NCBI GenBank assembly: GCA_018241445.1
Contig: JAFEDT010000010.1
Coordinates: forward strand, 59,407-123,406
DNA: 64,000 nt
Reading direction: 5' to 3'
Source: Pseudomonadota bacterium
GTDB lineage: Bacteria; Pseudomonadota; Gammaproteobacteria; Steroidobacterales; Steroidobacteraceae
Shown here: piece after piece, positions 36,029-47,276 of the stretch
Position numbering within the stretch: position 1 is the stretch's first letter
Layout of the letters: each line of letters opens with the position of its first letter
Made by a program: the position numbers and the translations under genes
The notes under the pieces: generated by a model
Told to the model about the DNA's origin: nothing
Database searches by the model: none
What the model saw: the letters and a program-made list of their open reading frames with translations, nothing else

Positions 36029-37468
36029 CTACAACCACCACCAGGACTGATACCACGCCTTGCGGGCGCCGTGGCTACTGGCCCGCTGCCTCCCGGCCTC
36101 GGCGGTGTTGTTGGCCAGGGTCTGTGCCGTCAGGGCTGCGTTGACTGAACCATGTACGCTTGCTGAAGCGCGTGCTGCGCGACCCGTCCGTGCGCCCGCA
36201 TCGTGAGCAGACGACCGCGCTGCTGGCTGCGGTGGCGCAGTACCGTTACGCGAGCTCTGCGGGAAGCGGTCGTGCGCCTGCAGCTGTGCGGTGCGCGCGT
36301 CGGCTCGCCCGCGTCCATCAAAACGTGCGGTCCCGGTCGCGTCCTGCTGCCCGCCCAAGGCCATCCTGTCGCCCCGCATGTCGCTGCGATCCCGGGCAAT
36401 GTCCGCCCGCTGGTCCTGAAGTTGGGCGTAGTCGTGACGGATGTCGCGACGGTCAGTGCGCAGGTCCTGCCGGTCATGCGTCAGGTCACGCTGCTGCGCC
36501 TGGATACTGGCGCGATCGCGGGCGATATCGGCCTGCTCGTCCTCGCCGCCCTGCTGCTCGGCGATTTCGCCACGCAGATGGCTCCGGGTTGTCTGCAGCC
36601 TGTCCTGGTCACGCTGCAAGTCGGTGCGGTCGGCGCGCAGGTCGGCGTGGTCGCGGCCCATATCCTGTTCAAGACCGTGCTTACGCGCATAGTCACCTCG
36701 CATGTCGCCGCGATCGCGACTCATGTCCTGACGCGGGTCCTGGTGCGTGCCATCGTCCTCGAGGGCCTGGCGGTCGCTGCGGATGTCGAGGCGATCATGG
36801 GCGATGTCCACGCGCTGGTCCTGCAGCTGGGTGTAGTCGTGACGCATGTCGTGGCGGTCGGTGCGCAGGTCCTGCCGGTCACGGGCCAGGTCATGCTGCT
36901 GCGCCTGGATACTGGCGCGATCGCGGGCGATATCGGCTCGCTCGTCCTCGCCGCCCTGCTGCTCGGCGGTTTCGCCGCGCAGTTGGTCCTGGGTTGCCTG
37001 CAGTCTCGCCTCGTCACGCTGGATGTCAGCCCGATCCGCGCGCAGGTCGGCGTGGTCACGGGTGATGTCCCTTTCCAGCGCGCGCTGGCGCCTGAAGTCC
37101 GCACGCACGTCGCGTCTGTCAGAGTGCAGGTCATGGCGCAGGTCGTCCTGATCGGTGTTCGCCGCAGAAGTCGGGCCCCCGGTGTCGCCGGGCGGCACGA
37201 TGCCCGGAGGCGGTGCGGTTGTGCCCGGGATCGAGCCGGACGCGCTGCCGGTGGCTGATCCCTGCGCCGAGCCAGCGGCGCTGCCAGAGGCAGTCGTCAG
37301 GCCCTGCGGCAGCGCGGTTGTCTGCGGCGTGGGCTGCTGCGTGGGCTGCTGCGTGGGCTGTTGTGTGGGCTGCAGAGGTGACTGAGCGTCGTCGGCGCGC
37401 GCACCTGGAAATGCAGCGAGGCCGAGCGCCGCGGCGATCGCCGCGCAAATGAGTGTGTTGGGTTTCAT
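36029..37468 (-). CDS. exported Asp/Arg-rich repeat protein of unknown function
   Basis: I do not recognise a named family. The 479-residue precursor has a signal peptide (MKPNTLICAAIAAALGLAAFPGARA), a PTQQ repeat and a Gly/Ser/Pro-rich linker (35-105), and then a highly charged helical region built of short units like DLRADRxDLxRD. Residues 117-236 and 252-371 are two copies of a 120-residue unit, spaced 135 residues apart, most of it conserved (for example AEQQGGEDE, ADIARDRASIQAQQ, RQDLRTDR). The alternating Asp/Arg pattern suggests a long single alpha helix or coiled coil in the periplasm. The C-terminal 100 residues are Ala/Arg/Ser-rich and end WYQSWWWL. AAGGAGG precedes the start. The next minus gene upstream is a lipoprotein gene 87 bases away. 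Confidence 0.75.
   Translation of the reverse strand: MKPNTLICAAIAAALGLAAFPGARADDAQSPLQPTQQPTQQPTQQPTPQTTALPQGLTTASGSAAGSAQGSATGSASGSIPGTTAPPPGIVPPGDTGGPTSAANTDQDDLRHDLHSDRRDVRADFRRQRALERDITRDHADLRADRADIQRDEARLQATQDQLRGETAEQQGGEDERADIARDRASIQAQQHDLARDRQDLRTDRHDMRHDYTQLQDQRVDIAHDRLDIRSDRQALEDDGTHQDPRQDMSRDRGDMRGDYARKHGLEQDMGRDHADLRADRTDLQRDQDRLQTTRSHLRGEIAEQQGGEDEQADIARDRASIQAQQRDLTHDRQDLRTDRRDIRHDYAQLQDQRADIARDRSDMRGDRMALGGQQDATGTARFDGRGRADARTAQLQAHDRFPQSSRNGTAPPQPAARSSAHDAGARTGRAARASASVHGSVNAALTAQTLANNTAEAGRQRASSHGARKAWYQSWWWL
36356..36715 (-). repeat. second copy of the 360-bp internal duplication
   Basis: This stretch encodes residues 252-371 of the Asp/Arg-rich protein and matches 36761-37120 with an offset of 405 bases, clear at the DNA level too (for example GCGCAGGTCCTGCCGGTC occurs in both). 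Confidence 0.75.
36761..37120 (-). repeat. first copy of the 360-bp internal duplication
   Basis: This stretch encodes residues 117-236 of the Asp/Arg-rich protein; it pairs with 36356-36715. The 45-base linker between copies encodes EDDGTHQDPRQDMSR. Confidence 0.75.
37329..37373 (-). repeat. 12-bp tandem repeat encoding PTQQ
   Basis: GTGGGCTGCTGC occurs twice exactly (37329-37352), then once with two changes and once partly, encoding QPTQ-type repeats just after the signal peptide. Such repeats can change length by slippage without shifting the frame. Confidence 0.75.
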
Positions 37469-37555
37469 GGATACCTCCTTGTCCGCTGGCGGGATTGCCA
37501 ACGATTGTGTTGATTGCACCGAAGCAATGATGGATAACGAAGCAGGAAAGATCTG

Positions 37556-38143
37556 TTAAGGCGAGCGCGACGCCTGAGCGGGGCCCGCATGCTCCGCCCG
37601 CTGCTGTTGCGCCACGCTCTCCTGGTGCGCGAATTCCCGTACCAGTCCGAAGAAGCGGTCATAGAACTGCGGGTCCTGGATGGTCTCGCGCCGGATGGTC
37701 CCCAGCACACGTGCTGACCCCGATGGCAGCGTCAGAGTGGCCGGCCCGATGCCCATGCTGGTGGACTGCTTCATCCGCTGCAGGGCACTGTCCTCGCGCG
37801 TGGCGGTCACGAAGACGATGCTGGTGCCGTCGCGGTTGTCCGCGCACGTCGTCTGCAGGCGATAGCTGACGTTCAGTTTCGGGCTCGGCTGGTAGTCGCG
37901 CGTACCGGTCAGCACGCCAGACTCGGCGGCGCGATCCAGCATGTAACCCTGGCTTAGCAGGGTGCGCTTGACGCTCCAGCACACCGTGTCGCCGGAGCCG
38001 GTGAAGATCCTGCTGAAAGGGGCGCGCGCACTGAGGCTGTCCTGCGCCAGCTCGTGCCGGTGTGTGGCGCAGCCGCCGGCCAGCAACGCCACCGATAGTG
38101 CGCCGAGTCCGCCGCGCGCATGATCCATGAGAGCAGTGCTCAT
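37556..38143 (-). CDS. small lipoprotein, DUF2242-like
   Basis: The 195-residue precursor carries a lipobox (VALLAGGC, Cys near residue 24). The body has VCWSVKRTLLSQGYML, LNVSYRLQTTCADNRDGTSIVFVTATREDSALQRMKQ and LTLPSGSARVLGTIRRETI-QDPQFYDRFF, which I associate with the DUF2242 lipoprotein family; function unknown. Start 38143 is chosen for the GGAGG ribosome site; Met at 38128 is an alternative. It is co-directional with the Asp/Arg-rich protein gene, possibly one transcript. The 190 bases upstream are shared with the divergent cupin-thioredoxin gene and hold no obvious promoter. Confidence 0.68.
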   Translation of the reverse strand: MSTALMDHARGGLGALSVALLAGGCATHRHELAQDSLSARAPFSRIFTGSGDTVCWSVKRTLLSQGYMLDRAAESGVLTGTRDYQPSPKLNVSYRLQTTCADNRDGTSIVFVTATREDSALQRMKQSTSMGIGPATLTLPSGSARVLGTIRRETIQDPQFYDRFFGLVREFAHQESVAQQQRAEHAGPAQASRSP

Positions 38144-38333
38144 GTCGGAGTCCTCCAGGGGCTGCCGCCGCAAAATGCGATGACCTTCAGTGGCTGTGAC
38201 CGCCGCTGGAGGTGGAGTTCCCGGTCAGCAGACTTGACGCGCGCCCAGTGCGTCGGTGTACTGCGCAGCGTGACGTAGGAAATCCCCTGCAATGGTGGCA
38301 GCCGGTCCAGATCGGCCGCGGAGGCATACCGAA

Positions 38334-39785
38334 ATGACTGACACAGCTTGCGCCCTGAACCTGCGGTCCGCGGCGATTCCCCGGCTTTGCCCGGGGCGCG
38401 CTGGCGCCCGCGGCGCAGCGCAAATCCTGGCGCTCGCCGCATCGCTGCTCGGGGCGACCTGCGCCCATGCGGCCGACGCGACGGTGGCGCCGCTGATGGC
38501 GCGCGACCTGATCGGGTTGCCCGGCAAGCAGGTGATCGTGGAGACCGTCGAGTATCCCCCGGGCGGCAAATCCCCGGCGCATCAACATCACGCCCAGGTG
38601 TTCGTCTACGTCCTCAGCGGATCGCTGCGGATGCAGGTGCAGGGCGGGCCGCTGGTGACCCTGGGACCCGGGGCGACCTTCTACGAGGGCCCTGACGATG
38701 TTCACTCCGTCTCCGCGAACGCCAGCCAGACGAAGCCGGCGAAATTCCTGGTGATGATGGTGAAGGACAGGGACCCGGCCAGGGTGGCGGCCACCGCCGC
38801 GGCCGGACAGCAGGATGAGTCGGGGCAGGGCCGTGCAGAGGCTGCCGGCCGGGAGCTGCTGGGCACGCCGGGCCCGAAGCTTGCGCTGAGGACGATAGAC
38901 GGCGCGACGATCGATCTGGCGCAACTCTACGGTCACAAGCCTGTGTACCTGAAATTCTGGGCAACCTGGTGCGTACCGTGCCGCCAGCAGATGCCCGGCT
39001 TCGAGAGTGACTACGAAAAGCTCGGCGACCGGATCGCCTTTGTCGCCGTCAACACCGGGTTCAACGACAACGAGAAGGCGATCAGGCAGGTACAGCACCA
39101 GACCGGCATGCGCATGCCGATCGTCATCGACGACGGTCGCCTTGCGGCCGCGCTCAACCTGCGGGTGACGCCGCAGCACGTCGTGATCGGGCGGGATGGG
39201 CGCATTCTGTACGTCGGCCACCTCGCCGATGAGCGCCTGCACCAGGCGCTGGACACGGCCATGGCCGAAGAACCACACGCGGCCACCGCGGGCAGCCCGG
39301 TTCGCGGCGCAGCGGTCTTCGGCGTAGGCGACGTGCCGCATGACCTCAGCGCGACCACTACCGCGGGCGAGAGCTTTCCTCTCACGGGCCCGGCGCCGGA
39401 TTCCCGGCCGCGGGTGCTGGTGTTCTTCTCGCCGTGGTGCGAGTCCTACCTGGAGAAAAGCCGTCCGGCGGCCTCGCAGGCGTGTCGTCGCGTGCGTGAA
39501 GAGGTCAACGGACTCGCTGCACAGGGGGACGCCCGCTGGCTGGGAATCGCCTCAGGCCTGTGGGCCTCGACCAAGGACCTCGCGGACTACCGTGCAAAGC
39601 CTGGTAGCAGTATTCCCCTGACGCTCGATGCCAGCGGCCGGCTGTTCCGGTCGTTTGGCGTGCACGACGTGCCGACAGTCGTGTTGCTCGATGCCAGCGG
39701 CCGGATCGTCGCCAGGCTCGGCCCGCAGGATCGCGGCCTGAAGGCGGCTCTGCAGGGCATGGAAGCGAAGCGGACCGCTTCCTGA
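38334..39785 (+). CDS. cupin-thioredoxin-thioredoxin-like fusion, exported
   Basis: The 483-residue protein has an N-terminal signal or anchor segment (ILALAASLLGATCAHA), a cupin domain (about 65-140; HQHHAQVFVYVLSGSLRMQV, PDDVHSVSA), a TlpA/ResA-type thioredoxin domain with Cys213-Val-Pro-Cys216 in WATWCVPC, and a second thioredoxin-like domain in which the active site reads WCESY (Cys369 only). Exported thioredoxins reduce or isomerise disulphides in the periplasm; the cupin may bind a metal through its His cluster. The joining of the three is unusual and its substrate is unknown. GGAGG precedes ATG 38334. It stands alone between divergent and convergent genes. Confidence 0.82.
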   Translation: MTDTACALNLRSAAIPRLCPGRAGARGAAQILALAASLLGATCAHAADATVAPLMARDLIGLPGKQVIVETVEYPPGGKSPAHQHHAQVFVYVLSGSLRMQVQGGPLVTLGPGATFYEGPDDVHSVSANASQTKPAKFLVMMVKDRDPARVAATAAAGQQDESGQGRAEAAGRELLGTPGPKLALRTIDGATIDLAQLYGHKPVYLKFWATWCVPCRQQMPGFESDYEKLGDRIAFVAVNTGFNDNEKAIRQVQHQTGMRMPIVIDDGRLAAALNLRVTPQHVVIGRDGRILYVGHLADERLHQALDTAMAEEPHAATAGSPVRGAAVFGVGDVPHDLSATTTAGESFPLTGPAPDSRPRVLVFFSPWCESYLEKSRPAASQACRRVREEVNGLAAQGDARWLGIASGLWASTKDLADYRAKPGSSIPLTLDASGRLFRSFGVHDVPTVVLLDASGRIVARLGPQDRGLKAALQGMEAKRTAS

Positions 39786-39835
39786 GTGGGTTGGTGCGCC
39801 CGCCCACCCCCGCAGTTACCTTACCTCCGCGGCAT

Positions 39836-39855
39836 GTGTGTATATCGATACACAC
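39836..39855. other. AT-rich inverted repeat GTGTGTAT-N4-ATACACAC
   Basis: Perfect 8-base arms around ATCG lie in the 162-base gap between the convergent fusion gene and tdh. There is no T run, so a terminator is doubtful; the sequence looks more like a regulator-binding palindrome, yet no start codon is adjacent. The rest of this gap holds nothing I can identify. Confidence 0.4.
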
Positions 39856-39947
39856 TTCGCGGGAGGGAACCTGTAACCGGCGCCGCCCGGGGCAGCCGCG
39901 CGGGCTGCGCGGCCGATGCTGCCGCGGCTGTACGCGCTGCGGCCGGG

Positions 39948-40982
39948 TCAGTTCAGCGTCGACCAGTCCAGGATGACTTTGCCGGACTTGCCCGAGCCCA
40001 TGGTCTGAAAGCCCTGCAGGTACTCCTGGATGGGGAAGTGGTGTGTGATCACCGGGCTGAGGTCGAGTCCGCTCTGCAGCAGGCTGGTCATTTTGTACCA
40101 GGTCTCGAACATCTCGCGCCCGTAGATGCCCTTCAGGGTCAGGCCCTTGAAGATCACCTGGTTCCAGTCAATTGCGGTGTCCTCCGGCGGAATGCCCAGG
40201 ATCGCCACCGAACCGCCGTGGTGCATGGTGCGCAGCATCTCGCGCAGGGCCGCGGCGTTGCCGGACATTTCCAGCCCGACGTCGAAACCCTCCTGCATCC
40301 CCAGGTCTTTCATGGCCTGGTCGAGAGTCTCGCGCTGCACGTTGATGGCGCGGGTTGCGCCCATGCGCCGCGCCAGCTCCAGCCGGTAGTCGTTAACGTC
40401 GGTGATGACCACGTGGCGCGCGCCGGTGAAGCGCGCGATCGCCACCGCCATGATGCCGATGGGGCCGGCGCCCGTGATCAGCACATCCTCGCCGATCATG
40501 TTGAAGGCCAGCGCCGTGTGAGTGGCGTTGCCGAAGGGATCGAGGATGGAAGCGATGTCGTTGCCGATCGAGTCCGGCAGCTTGAAGGCGTTGGCTGCCG
40601 GAATCGACAGGTACTGGGCGAAGGCGCCCGGGCGGTTGACGCCCACACCCACGGTGTTGCGGCACAGGTGACGCCGGCCGGCGCGGCAATTGCGGCAGTA
40701 GCCGCAGGTGATGTGGCCCTCGCCCGAGACGCGGTCGCCGCTGCGCAGACCCGACACCTCTGATCCGGCCTCCACGATGCGTCCCACGTACTCGTGGCCC
40801 ACCGCCATCGGCACCGGGATGGTCTTCTGCGCCCAGGCGTCCCAGTTGTAGATGTGCATGTCGGTGCCACAGATCGCGGTCTTGTCGATTGCGATCAGCA
40901 CGTCGTTGGGTCCGACCTTCGGCTCGGGGATGTCTGTGAGCCAGATGCCCGGCTGCGCCTGCTGCTTGACCAGTGCTTTCAT
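39948..40982 (-). CDS. tdh: L-threonine 3-dehydrogenase
   Basis: The 344-residue zinc MDR enzyme oxidises L-threonine to 2-amino-3-ketobutyrate with NAD. Catalytic zinc ligands Cys38 (ICGTD) and His63/Glu64 (GHEYVG), structural zinc cysteines 93, 96, 99 and 107, and the NAD motif GAGPIG at 171-176 are all present; EDTAIDW and GREMFETWY are Tdh-specific. It lies 29 bases after kbl on the same strand, and the products of the two act in series to give glycine and acetyl-CoA. Confidence 0.97.
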   Translation of the reverse strand: MKALVKQQAQPGIWLTDIPEPKVGPNDVLIAIDKTAICGTDMHIYNWDAWAQKTIPVPMAVGHEYVGRIVEAGSEVSGLRSGDRVSGEGHITCGYCRNCRAGRRHLCRNTVGVGVNRPGAFAQYLSIPAANAFKLPDSIGNDIASILDPFGNATHTALAFNMIGEDVLITGAGPIGIMAVAIARFTGARHVVITDVNDYRLELARRMGATRAINVQRETLDQAMKDLGMQEGFDVGLEMSGNAAALREMLRTMHHGGSVAILGIPPEDTAIDWNQVIFKGLTLKGIYGREMFETWYKMTSLLQSGLDLSPVITHHFPIQEYLQGFQTMGSGKSGKVILDWSTLN

Positions 40983-41011
40983 GATGGATTCCGTGGCGGC
41001 GCGCGGCCGCG

Positions 41012-42199
41012 TCAGCTCAGTACTTTCAATTCGCGGCCGGTGTCGATGAAGGCCTGCACCGCCCGCTCGAGCTGCGGGCGCGTCAGCGCCGCGGACATCT
41101 GGGTGCGGATGCGCGCCTGGCCCTTCGGCACCACCGGGTAGGAGAAGCCGATGACGTAGACGCCGCGTCCCAGCAGCTTTTCCGCCATGCGCGCCGCCAG
41201 TGCGGCATCCCCCAGCATCACGGGGATGATCGGGTGTTCGCCCGGCTTGAGGTCGAAGCCGGCGTGCGTCAACTGCTCGCGGAAGTAGCGGCTGTTGTCG
41301 AACAGCTGTGCGCGCAGGCTCTGGTCCCGCTCCAGCAGGTCGAGTACGGCCAGGCTGGCGCAGGCCACCACCGGCGGGATGCTGTTGGAGAACAGGTAGG
41401 GGCGTGAGCGCTGGCGCAACCAGTCGATCACTTCGGCGCGCGCGGCGACGTAGCCGCCGCTGCCGCCGCCCAGGGCCTTGCCCAGGGTGCCTGTCAGTAT
41501 GTCGACGCGCTGCATGACACCGCAGTGTTCGTGCGTGCCACGGCCGGTGGCGCCCATGAAGCCGGTGGCGTGCGAGTCGTCCACCATCACCAGCGCATCG
41601 TAGCGCTGCGCCAGGTCGCAGATGTCCCTGAGGCGCGCGATGAAGCCATCCATGGAGAACACGCCGTCGGTGGCGATCAGGCGGGTGCGCGCCCCGGCGG
41701 CGGCCTGCAGGCACTGCTCCAGCTCCGCCATGTTGCCGTTGGCATAGCGGTGACGCTGCGCCTTGCACAGCCGGATGCCGTCGATGATGCTGGCGTGGTT
41801 GAGGGCATCGGAGATGACGGCGTCGCGCTCGTCCAGCAGGGTCTCGAACAGGCCGCCGTTGGCGTCGAAACACGACGAATACAGGATGGCGTCCTCGGCG
41901 CCCAGAAAGCGCGCCAGCCGCCGCTCCAGTTCCTTGTGATCCTCCTGGGTGCCGCAGATGAAGCGCACGGAGGCCATGCCGTAGCCGTAGCGGTCCAGAG
42001 CCTGCTGCGCCGCGGCCCGCACCGCCGGGTGATTCGCCAGTCCCAGGTAGTTGTTGGCGCACAGGTTTATCACTTCGCGCCCGCCGGCGCGCACCAGCGC
42101 CCCCTGCGGCCCCTGCAGTACCCGCTCGTTCTTGTAGAGACCGTCGTTTCTGAGGGCCGCGAGATCGGCCCGCAGGCGATCCAAGACTGCCTGGTTCAT
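41012..42199 (-). CDS. kbl: glycine C-acetyltransferase (2-amino-3-ketobutyrate CoA ligase)
   Basis: The 395-residue PLP enzyme cleaves 2-amino-3-ketobutyrate with CoA to glycine and acetyl-CoA. It shows [27 protein letters not shown] and the PLP Lys241 in GTLGKALGG. Length is as in E. coli. It is the first gene of kbl-tdh. A TATAAT lies on the minus strand only 8 bases before the ATG (see next entry). Confidence 0.97.
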   Translation of the reverse strand: MNQAVLDRLRADLAALRNDGLYKNERVLQGPQGALVRAGGREVINLCANNYLGLANHPAVRAAAQQALDRYGYGMASVRFICGTQEDHKELERRLARFLGAEDAILYSSCFDANGGLFETLLDERDAVISDALNHASIIDGIRLCKAQRHRYANGNMAELEQCLQAAAGARTRLIATDGVFSMDGFIARLRDICDLAQRYDALVMVDDSHATGFMGATGRGTHEHCGVMQRVDILTGTLGKALGGGSGGYVAARAEVIDWLRQRSRPYLFSNSIPPVVACASLAVLDLLERDQSLRAQLFDNSRYFREQLTHAGFDLKPGEHPIIPVMLGDAALAARMAEKLLGRGVYVIGFSYPVVPKGQARIRTQMSAALTRPQLERAVQAFIDTGRELKVLS

Positions 42200-42207
42200 C
42201 GTGCCTC

Positions 42208-42213
42208 ATTATA
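42208..42213 (-). promoter_or_regulatory. TATAAT -10 element just before kbl
   Basis: On the minus strand the sequence reads TATAAT-GAGGCACG-ATG. Transcription from the usual distance would start about 2 bases before the ATG, so kbl mRNA may be almost leaderless. GAGG could only act as a ribosome site if transcription began further upstream. Confidence 0.45.
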
Positions 42214-42300
42214 CTTGCCCGCCTGTCCACGGTCGCTTTTAAGCCGCTGCGCGTCGCGGCGGAGCACGTAGTCGCGGCACGCAGGCGGGAGACTCGACCC

Positions 42301-43668
<1,368 letters not shown>

Positions 43669-43672
43669 AGCG

Positions 43673-44107
43673 GTGAATAACGATCAGGCCGCACTCGCAC
43701 GCCTGCTGGACGAGGCGGCGCTGCGGCGCACGGCGGAACTGTATGCCCAGGGCGCCGACCGGCGCGACAAGGCCGTGTGGGCCGCAATCGTCACGTCCGA
43801 TTGCGTCATCGAGGCGCCCGGCATCGTGCTCAGCGGCCGCGCACAGATCGTCGCCGCGCTCGACATCATGGCGGAGCTGTACGTCGCCACCCAGCACCGC
43901 GTGCACAACCAGGTCGTGAGCATCGATGGCAACAGCGCCAGCGGGGAAACCTACTCGACCGCCGGGCACCTGAGCGTTGCCGGGGCCAGCCGGACGCTGC
44001 TGACCTGGGCGATCCGCTACCAGGATCGCTGGCGGCGCGAGGCGGCAGGGTGGCGCTTCGCGCACCGCCGCTTGATCCTGGACTGGACCGAGACGCGCAC
44101 GCTGTGA
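43673..44107 (+). CDS. SnoaL/NTF2-like protein
   Basis: The 144-residue protein fits the NTF2-like/SnoaL fold: [65 protein letters not shown] and [13 protein letters not shown]. Relatives are small-molecule binding or isomerase/dehydratase-like proteins in catabolic pathways; no function can be assigned. The likely start is GTG 43673, 4 bases after sdaA, so it is probably cotranscribed. Confidence 0.72.
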   Translation: MNNDQAALARLLDEAALRRTAELYAQGADRRDKAVWAAIVTSDCVIEAPGIVLSGRAQIVAALDIMAELYVATQHRVHNQVVSIDGNSASGETYSTAGHLSVAGASRTLLTWAIRYQDRWRREAAGWRFAHRRLILDWTETRTL

Positions 44108-44116
44108 GGGGCGCGT

Positions 44117-44626
44117 TCAGCGCAGCAGTCCGAACAGGCGTCGCGGCGGTGTCTCCACCACCACCTCGCGCATCTGCCCGGGAGCGAAGTCCAGCCACTC
44201 GCCACTGAACACGCCCGAACAGATGGCGGCTGTCGTCAGTCCGTCGCCCTGCACTGCGGGGGAGAGTTGCTGCGCAAACTCGCTCAGGCCCGGATTGTGG
44301 CCGATCATCAGCAGGTGGGTGATGCGCGGTCCCGTCGCGCGCACGATATGCAGCAGTTCCGCCGCCGCGCACAGGTACAACCTGTCCTCGCGCACCACCA
44401 GCCGTGGCGCCAGGCCCAGGCACCGCGCGACGATGTCGGCCGTCTGGCGTGTACGCTGTGCCGGGCTGAACAGCAGCAATTCCGGCGGTGGCTGCTGCCG
44501 CGCCAGCTGCCGCGCCATCCCCTGGCAGGCGGAGATCCCGCGGCGATTCAGCGGCCGCTCCAGGTCCGCCAGCTGCGGGTCGTCCCACTGGGCGTCGCCA
44601 TGGCGCATCAGCGTCAGGCGCTTCAT
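44117..44626 (-). CDS. sixA: phosphohistidine phosphatase SixA-like histidine phosphatase
   Basis: The 169-residue protein has the RHG motif (MKRLTLMRHGDAQWDD, His9), LERPLNRRG, FSPAQRTRQTADIV and IGHNPGL with the second His. This matches the short SixA branch, which removes phosphate from phospho-His of phosphorelay proteins such as NPr. Start 44626 matches family N-termini. It lies 40 bases after the Rieske gene on the same strand, at the end of the suf run. Confidence 0.88.
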   Translation of the reverse strand: MKRLTLMRHGDAQWDDPQLADLERPLNRRGISACQGMARQLARQQPPPELLLFSPAQRTRQTADIVARCLGLAPRLVVREDRLYLCAAAELLHIVRATGPRITHLLMIGHNPGLSEFAQQLSPAVQGDGLTTAAICSGVFSGEWLDFAPGQMREVVVETPPRRLFGLLR

Positions 44627-44666
44627 GGAGGCGCTGCCCGCGATGCTGTGACCGCCATCGTCCGCT

Positions 44667-44990
44667 TCATCCAGGGTCAGGGACTTCCAGCTGCAGCCGG
44701 CCATCCTCACTGCGCACCCGGTAGGTGCGCAGTGGCTCGTAGGCAGGAGGCGTCAGCGCCTCCCCGGTGCGCAGGCAGAAGTGCGCCCCATGGCGCGGGC
44801 AGATGACCTGGCAATCCTCCAATGGCGCCTCGCCCAGCGGTTCGCCGTCGTGTGTGCAACGATCTTCCACCGCGTACAGATCCTGGCCGCAGCGTACGAT
44901 GATCACCGCCAGGCCGTCGACCTCCACGGGCAGGGGCGAGCTGTCACTGGCCGCATCGGCGGGGCCCACGTCGACCCAGCGCGCTGTCAT
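44667..44990 (-). CDS. Rieske-type [2Fe-2S] ferredoxin
   Basis: The 107-residue protein holds one Rieske domain with ligands Cys45-His47 (CTHDGEPL) and Cys64-His67 (CPRHGAHF). It lacks a signal peptide or oxygenase partner. Similar small Rieske proteins are often the distal gene of proteobacterial suf operons, just after sufT, though what they do there is not settled. It starts 20 bases after sufT. Confidence 0.9.
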   Translation of the reverse strand: MTARWVDVGPADAASDSSPLPVEVDGLAVIIVRCGQDLYAVEDRCTHDGEPLGEAPLEDCQVICPRHGAHFCLRTGEALTPPAYEPLRTYRVRSEDGRLQLEVPDPG

Positions 44991-45010
44991 GTCCGGGGGG
45001 CTGTGCACCT

Positions 45011-45562
45011 TCAGAACATGCCGGTCTGCAGCCGGGCCGCCTCGGTCATCATCGACTGGCTCCAGGGCGGGTCGAACGTCAGTTCCACGCGCGCCACCCG
45101 CACCGTGGGGATGCGCTCGATCTTGTCGCGCACGTCCGCGACCAGGATATCGCCCATGCCGCAGCCGGGTGCCGTGAGGGTGATCTTCACGTCCACGTTG
45201 CGGCTGCCGTCCTCGTTGGCGTTCACATCGCATTCGTACACCAGGCCCAGGTCGACGATGTTGATCGGGATTTCCGGGTCGTAGCAGGTGCGCATCTGGT
45301 CCCATGCCAGCTTGCGCACGTCTTCCTCGGTGGCATTGGGCGGCAGTTCCGGCGGCGCGACGGTTTCCTGACCGATGGCATCGGCGTCCGTGCCGCTGAT
45401 GCGGAACAGGTTGCCGTCGATGTACACCGTGAAGCTGCCGCCCAGGGCCTGGGTGATGTAGCCGGCCTGGCCCGGCTTGAGATTGACCTCCTGGCCGGCG
45501 GGCACGATCACCGCGCGCACCTCGCGGTTGACCACGAAAGGCTCGTTCTGGCCGCCGCGCAT
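45011..45562 (-). CDS. sufT: SufT, DUF59/MIP18 family Fe-S maturation protein
   Basis: The 183-residue protein has an N-terminal SufT-specific region (VPAGQEVNLKPGQAGYITQALGGSFTV) and a DUF59 domain with CYDPEIPINIVDLGLVYECDV, TLTAPGCGMGDIL and VELTFDPPWSQSMM. SufT helps deliver Fe-S clusters, especially under high demand. ATG 45562 lies two bases after the sufU stop; a GTG at 45568 is an alternative. Confidence 0.92.
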   Translation of the reverse strand: MRGGQNEPFVVNREVRAVIVPAGQEVNLKPGQAGYITQALGGSFTVYIDGNLFRISGTDADAIGQETVAPPELPPNATEEDVRKLAWDQMRTCYDPEIPINIVDLGLVYECDVNANEDGSRNVDVKITLTAPGCGMGDILVADVRDKIERIPTVRVARVELTFDPPWSQSMMTEAARLQTGMF

Positions 45563-45564
45563 GG

Positions 45565-46007
45565 TCACTCGGTGGAGGCGGCGGCGCCGCCTGCCAGCGC
45601 GGCGTTGAGGGTGTGCCAGCACAGGCTGGCGCACTTCACGCGGGCGGGAAACTCGCGCACTCCGCCCAGCGCGGCCAGTTTGCCGAGCGCCAGCTCCGCC
45701 GCGTGCTCGCCGCTGCCGGTCAGCAGGCCGTGCACGTCGTCGAACAGGCGACGGATGGCCGCGCGGTCCCGGCCGCGGACCGCCTCGGTCATCAGGGACG
45801 CCGAGGCGGTGGAGATGGCGCAGCCCTTGCCTTCGAAGCGGATGTCCGCCACGCGCTCGCCGTCCAGGCGCAGGAACACCGTCAGGCGGTCGCCGCACAG
45901 CGGATTGTGGCCCTCCGCCTGGGCGTCGGCCGGCTGCAGGCGGCCAAAATTGCGCGGCTGGCGGTTGTGATCGAGGATCACGTCACGATACAGGTCTTTG
46001 AGGTCCA

Positions 46008-46008
<1 letters not shown>
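45565..46008 (-). CDS. sufU: SufU-type Fe-S/sulphur transfer protein
   Basis: The 147-residue protein has MDLKDLYRDVILDHNRQPRN, HNPLCGDRLTV (Cys38), GKGCAIS (Cys63) and the C-terminal CASLCWHTL (Cys126, Cys130). The inserted loop before the last cysteines identifies SufU rather than IscU; SufU accepts sulphur from SufS through a zinc-bound Cys. It starts within the sufS stop (1-base overlap). There is no sufE or sufA in the operon. Confidence 0.93.

Positions 46009-47272
<1,264 letters not shown>

Positions 47273-47276
<4 letters not shown>

Noticed and set aside
36203..37258. Long plus-strand open frames opposite the Asp/Arg-rich protein
   Set aside because: They are explained by the strong codon bias and internal duplication of the minus-strand gene, which has a signal peptide and ribosome site.
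37329..37373. Possible CRISPR-like repeats
   Set aside because: Repeats are 12 bases, contiguous and coding for PTQQ, with no spacers.
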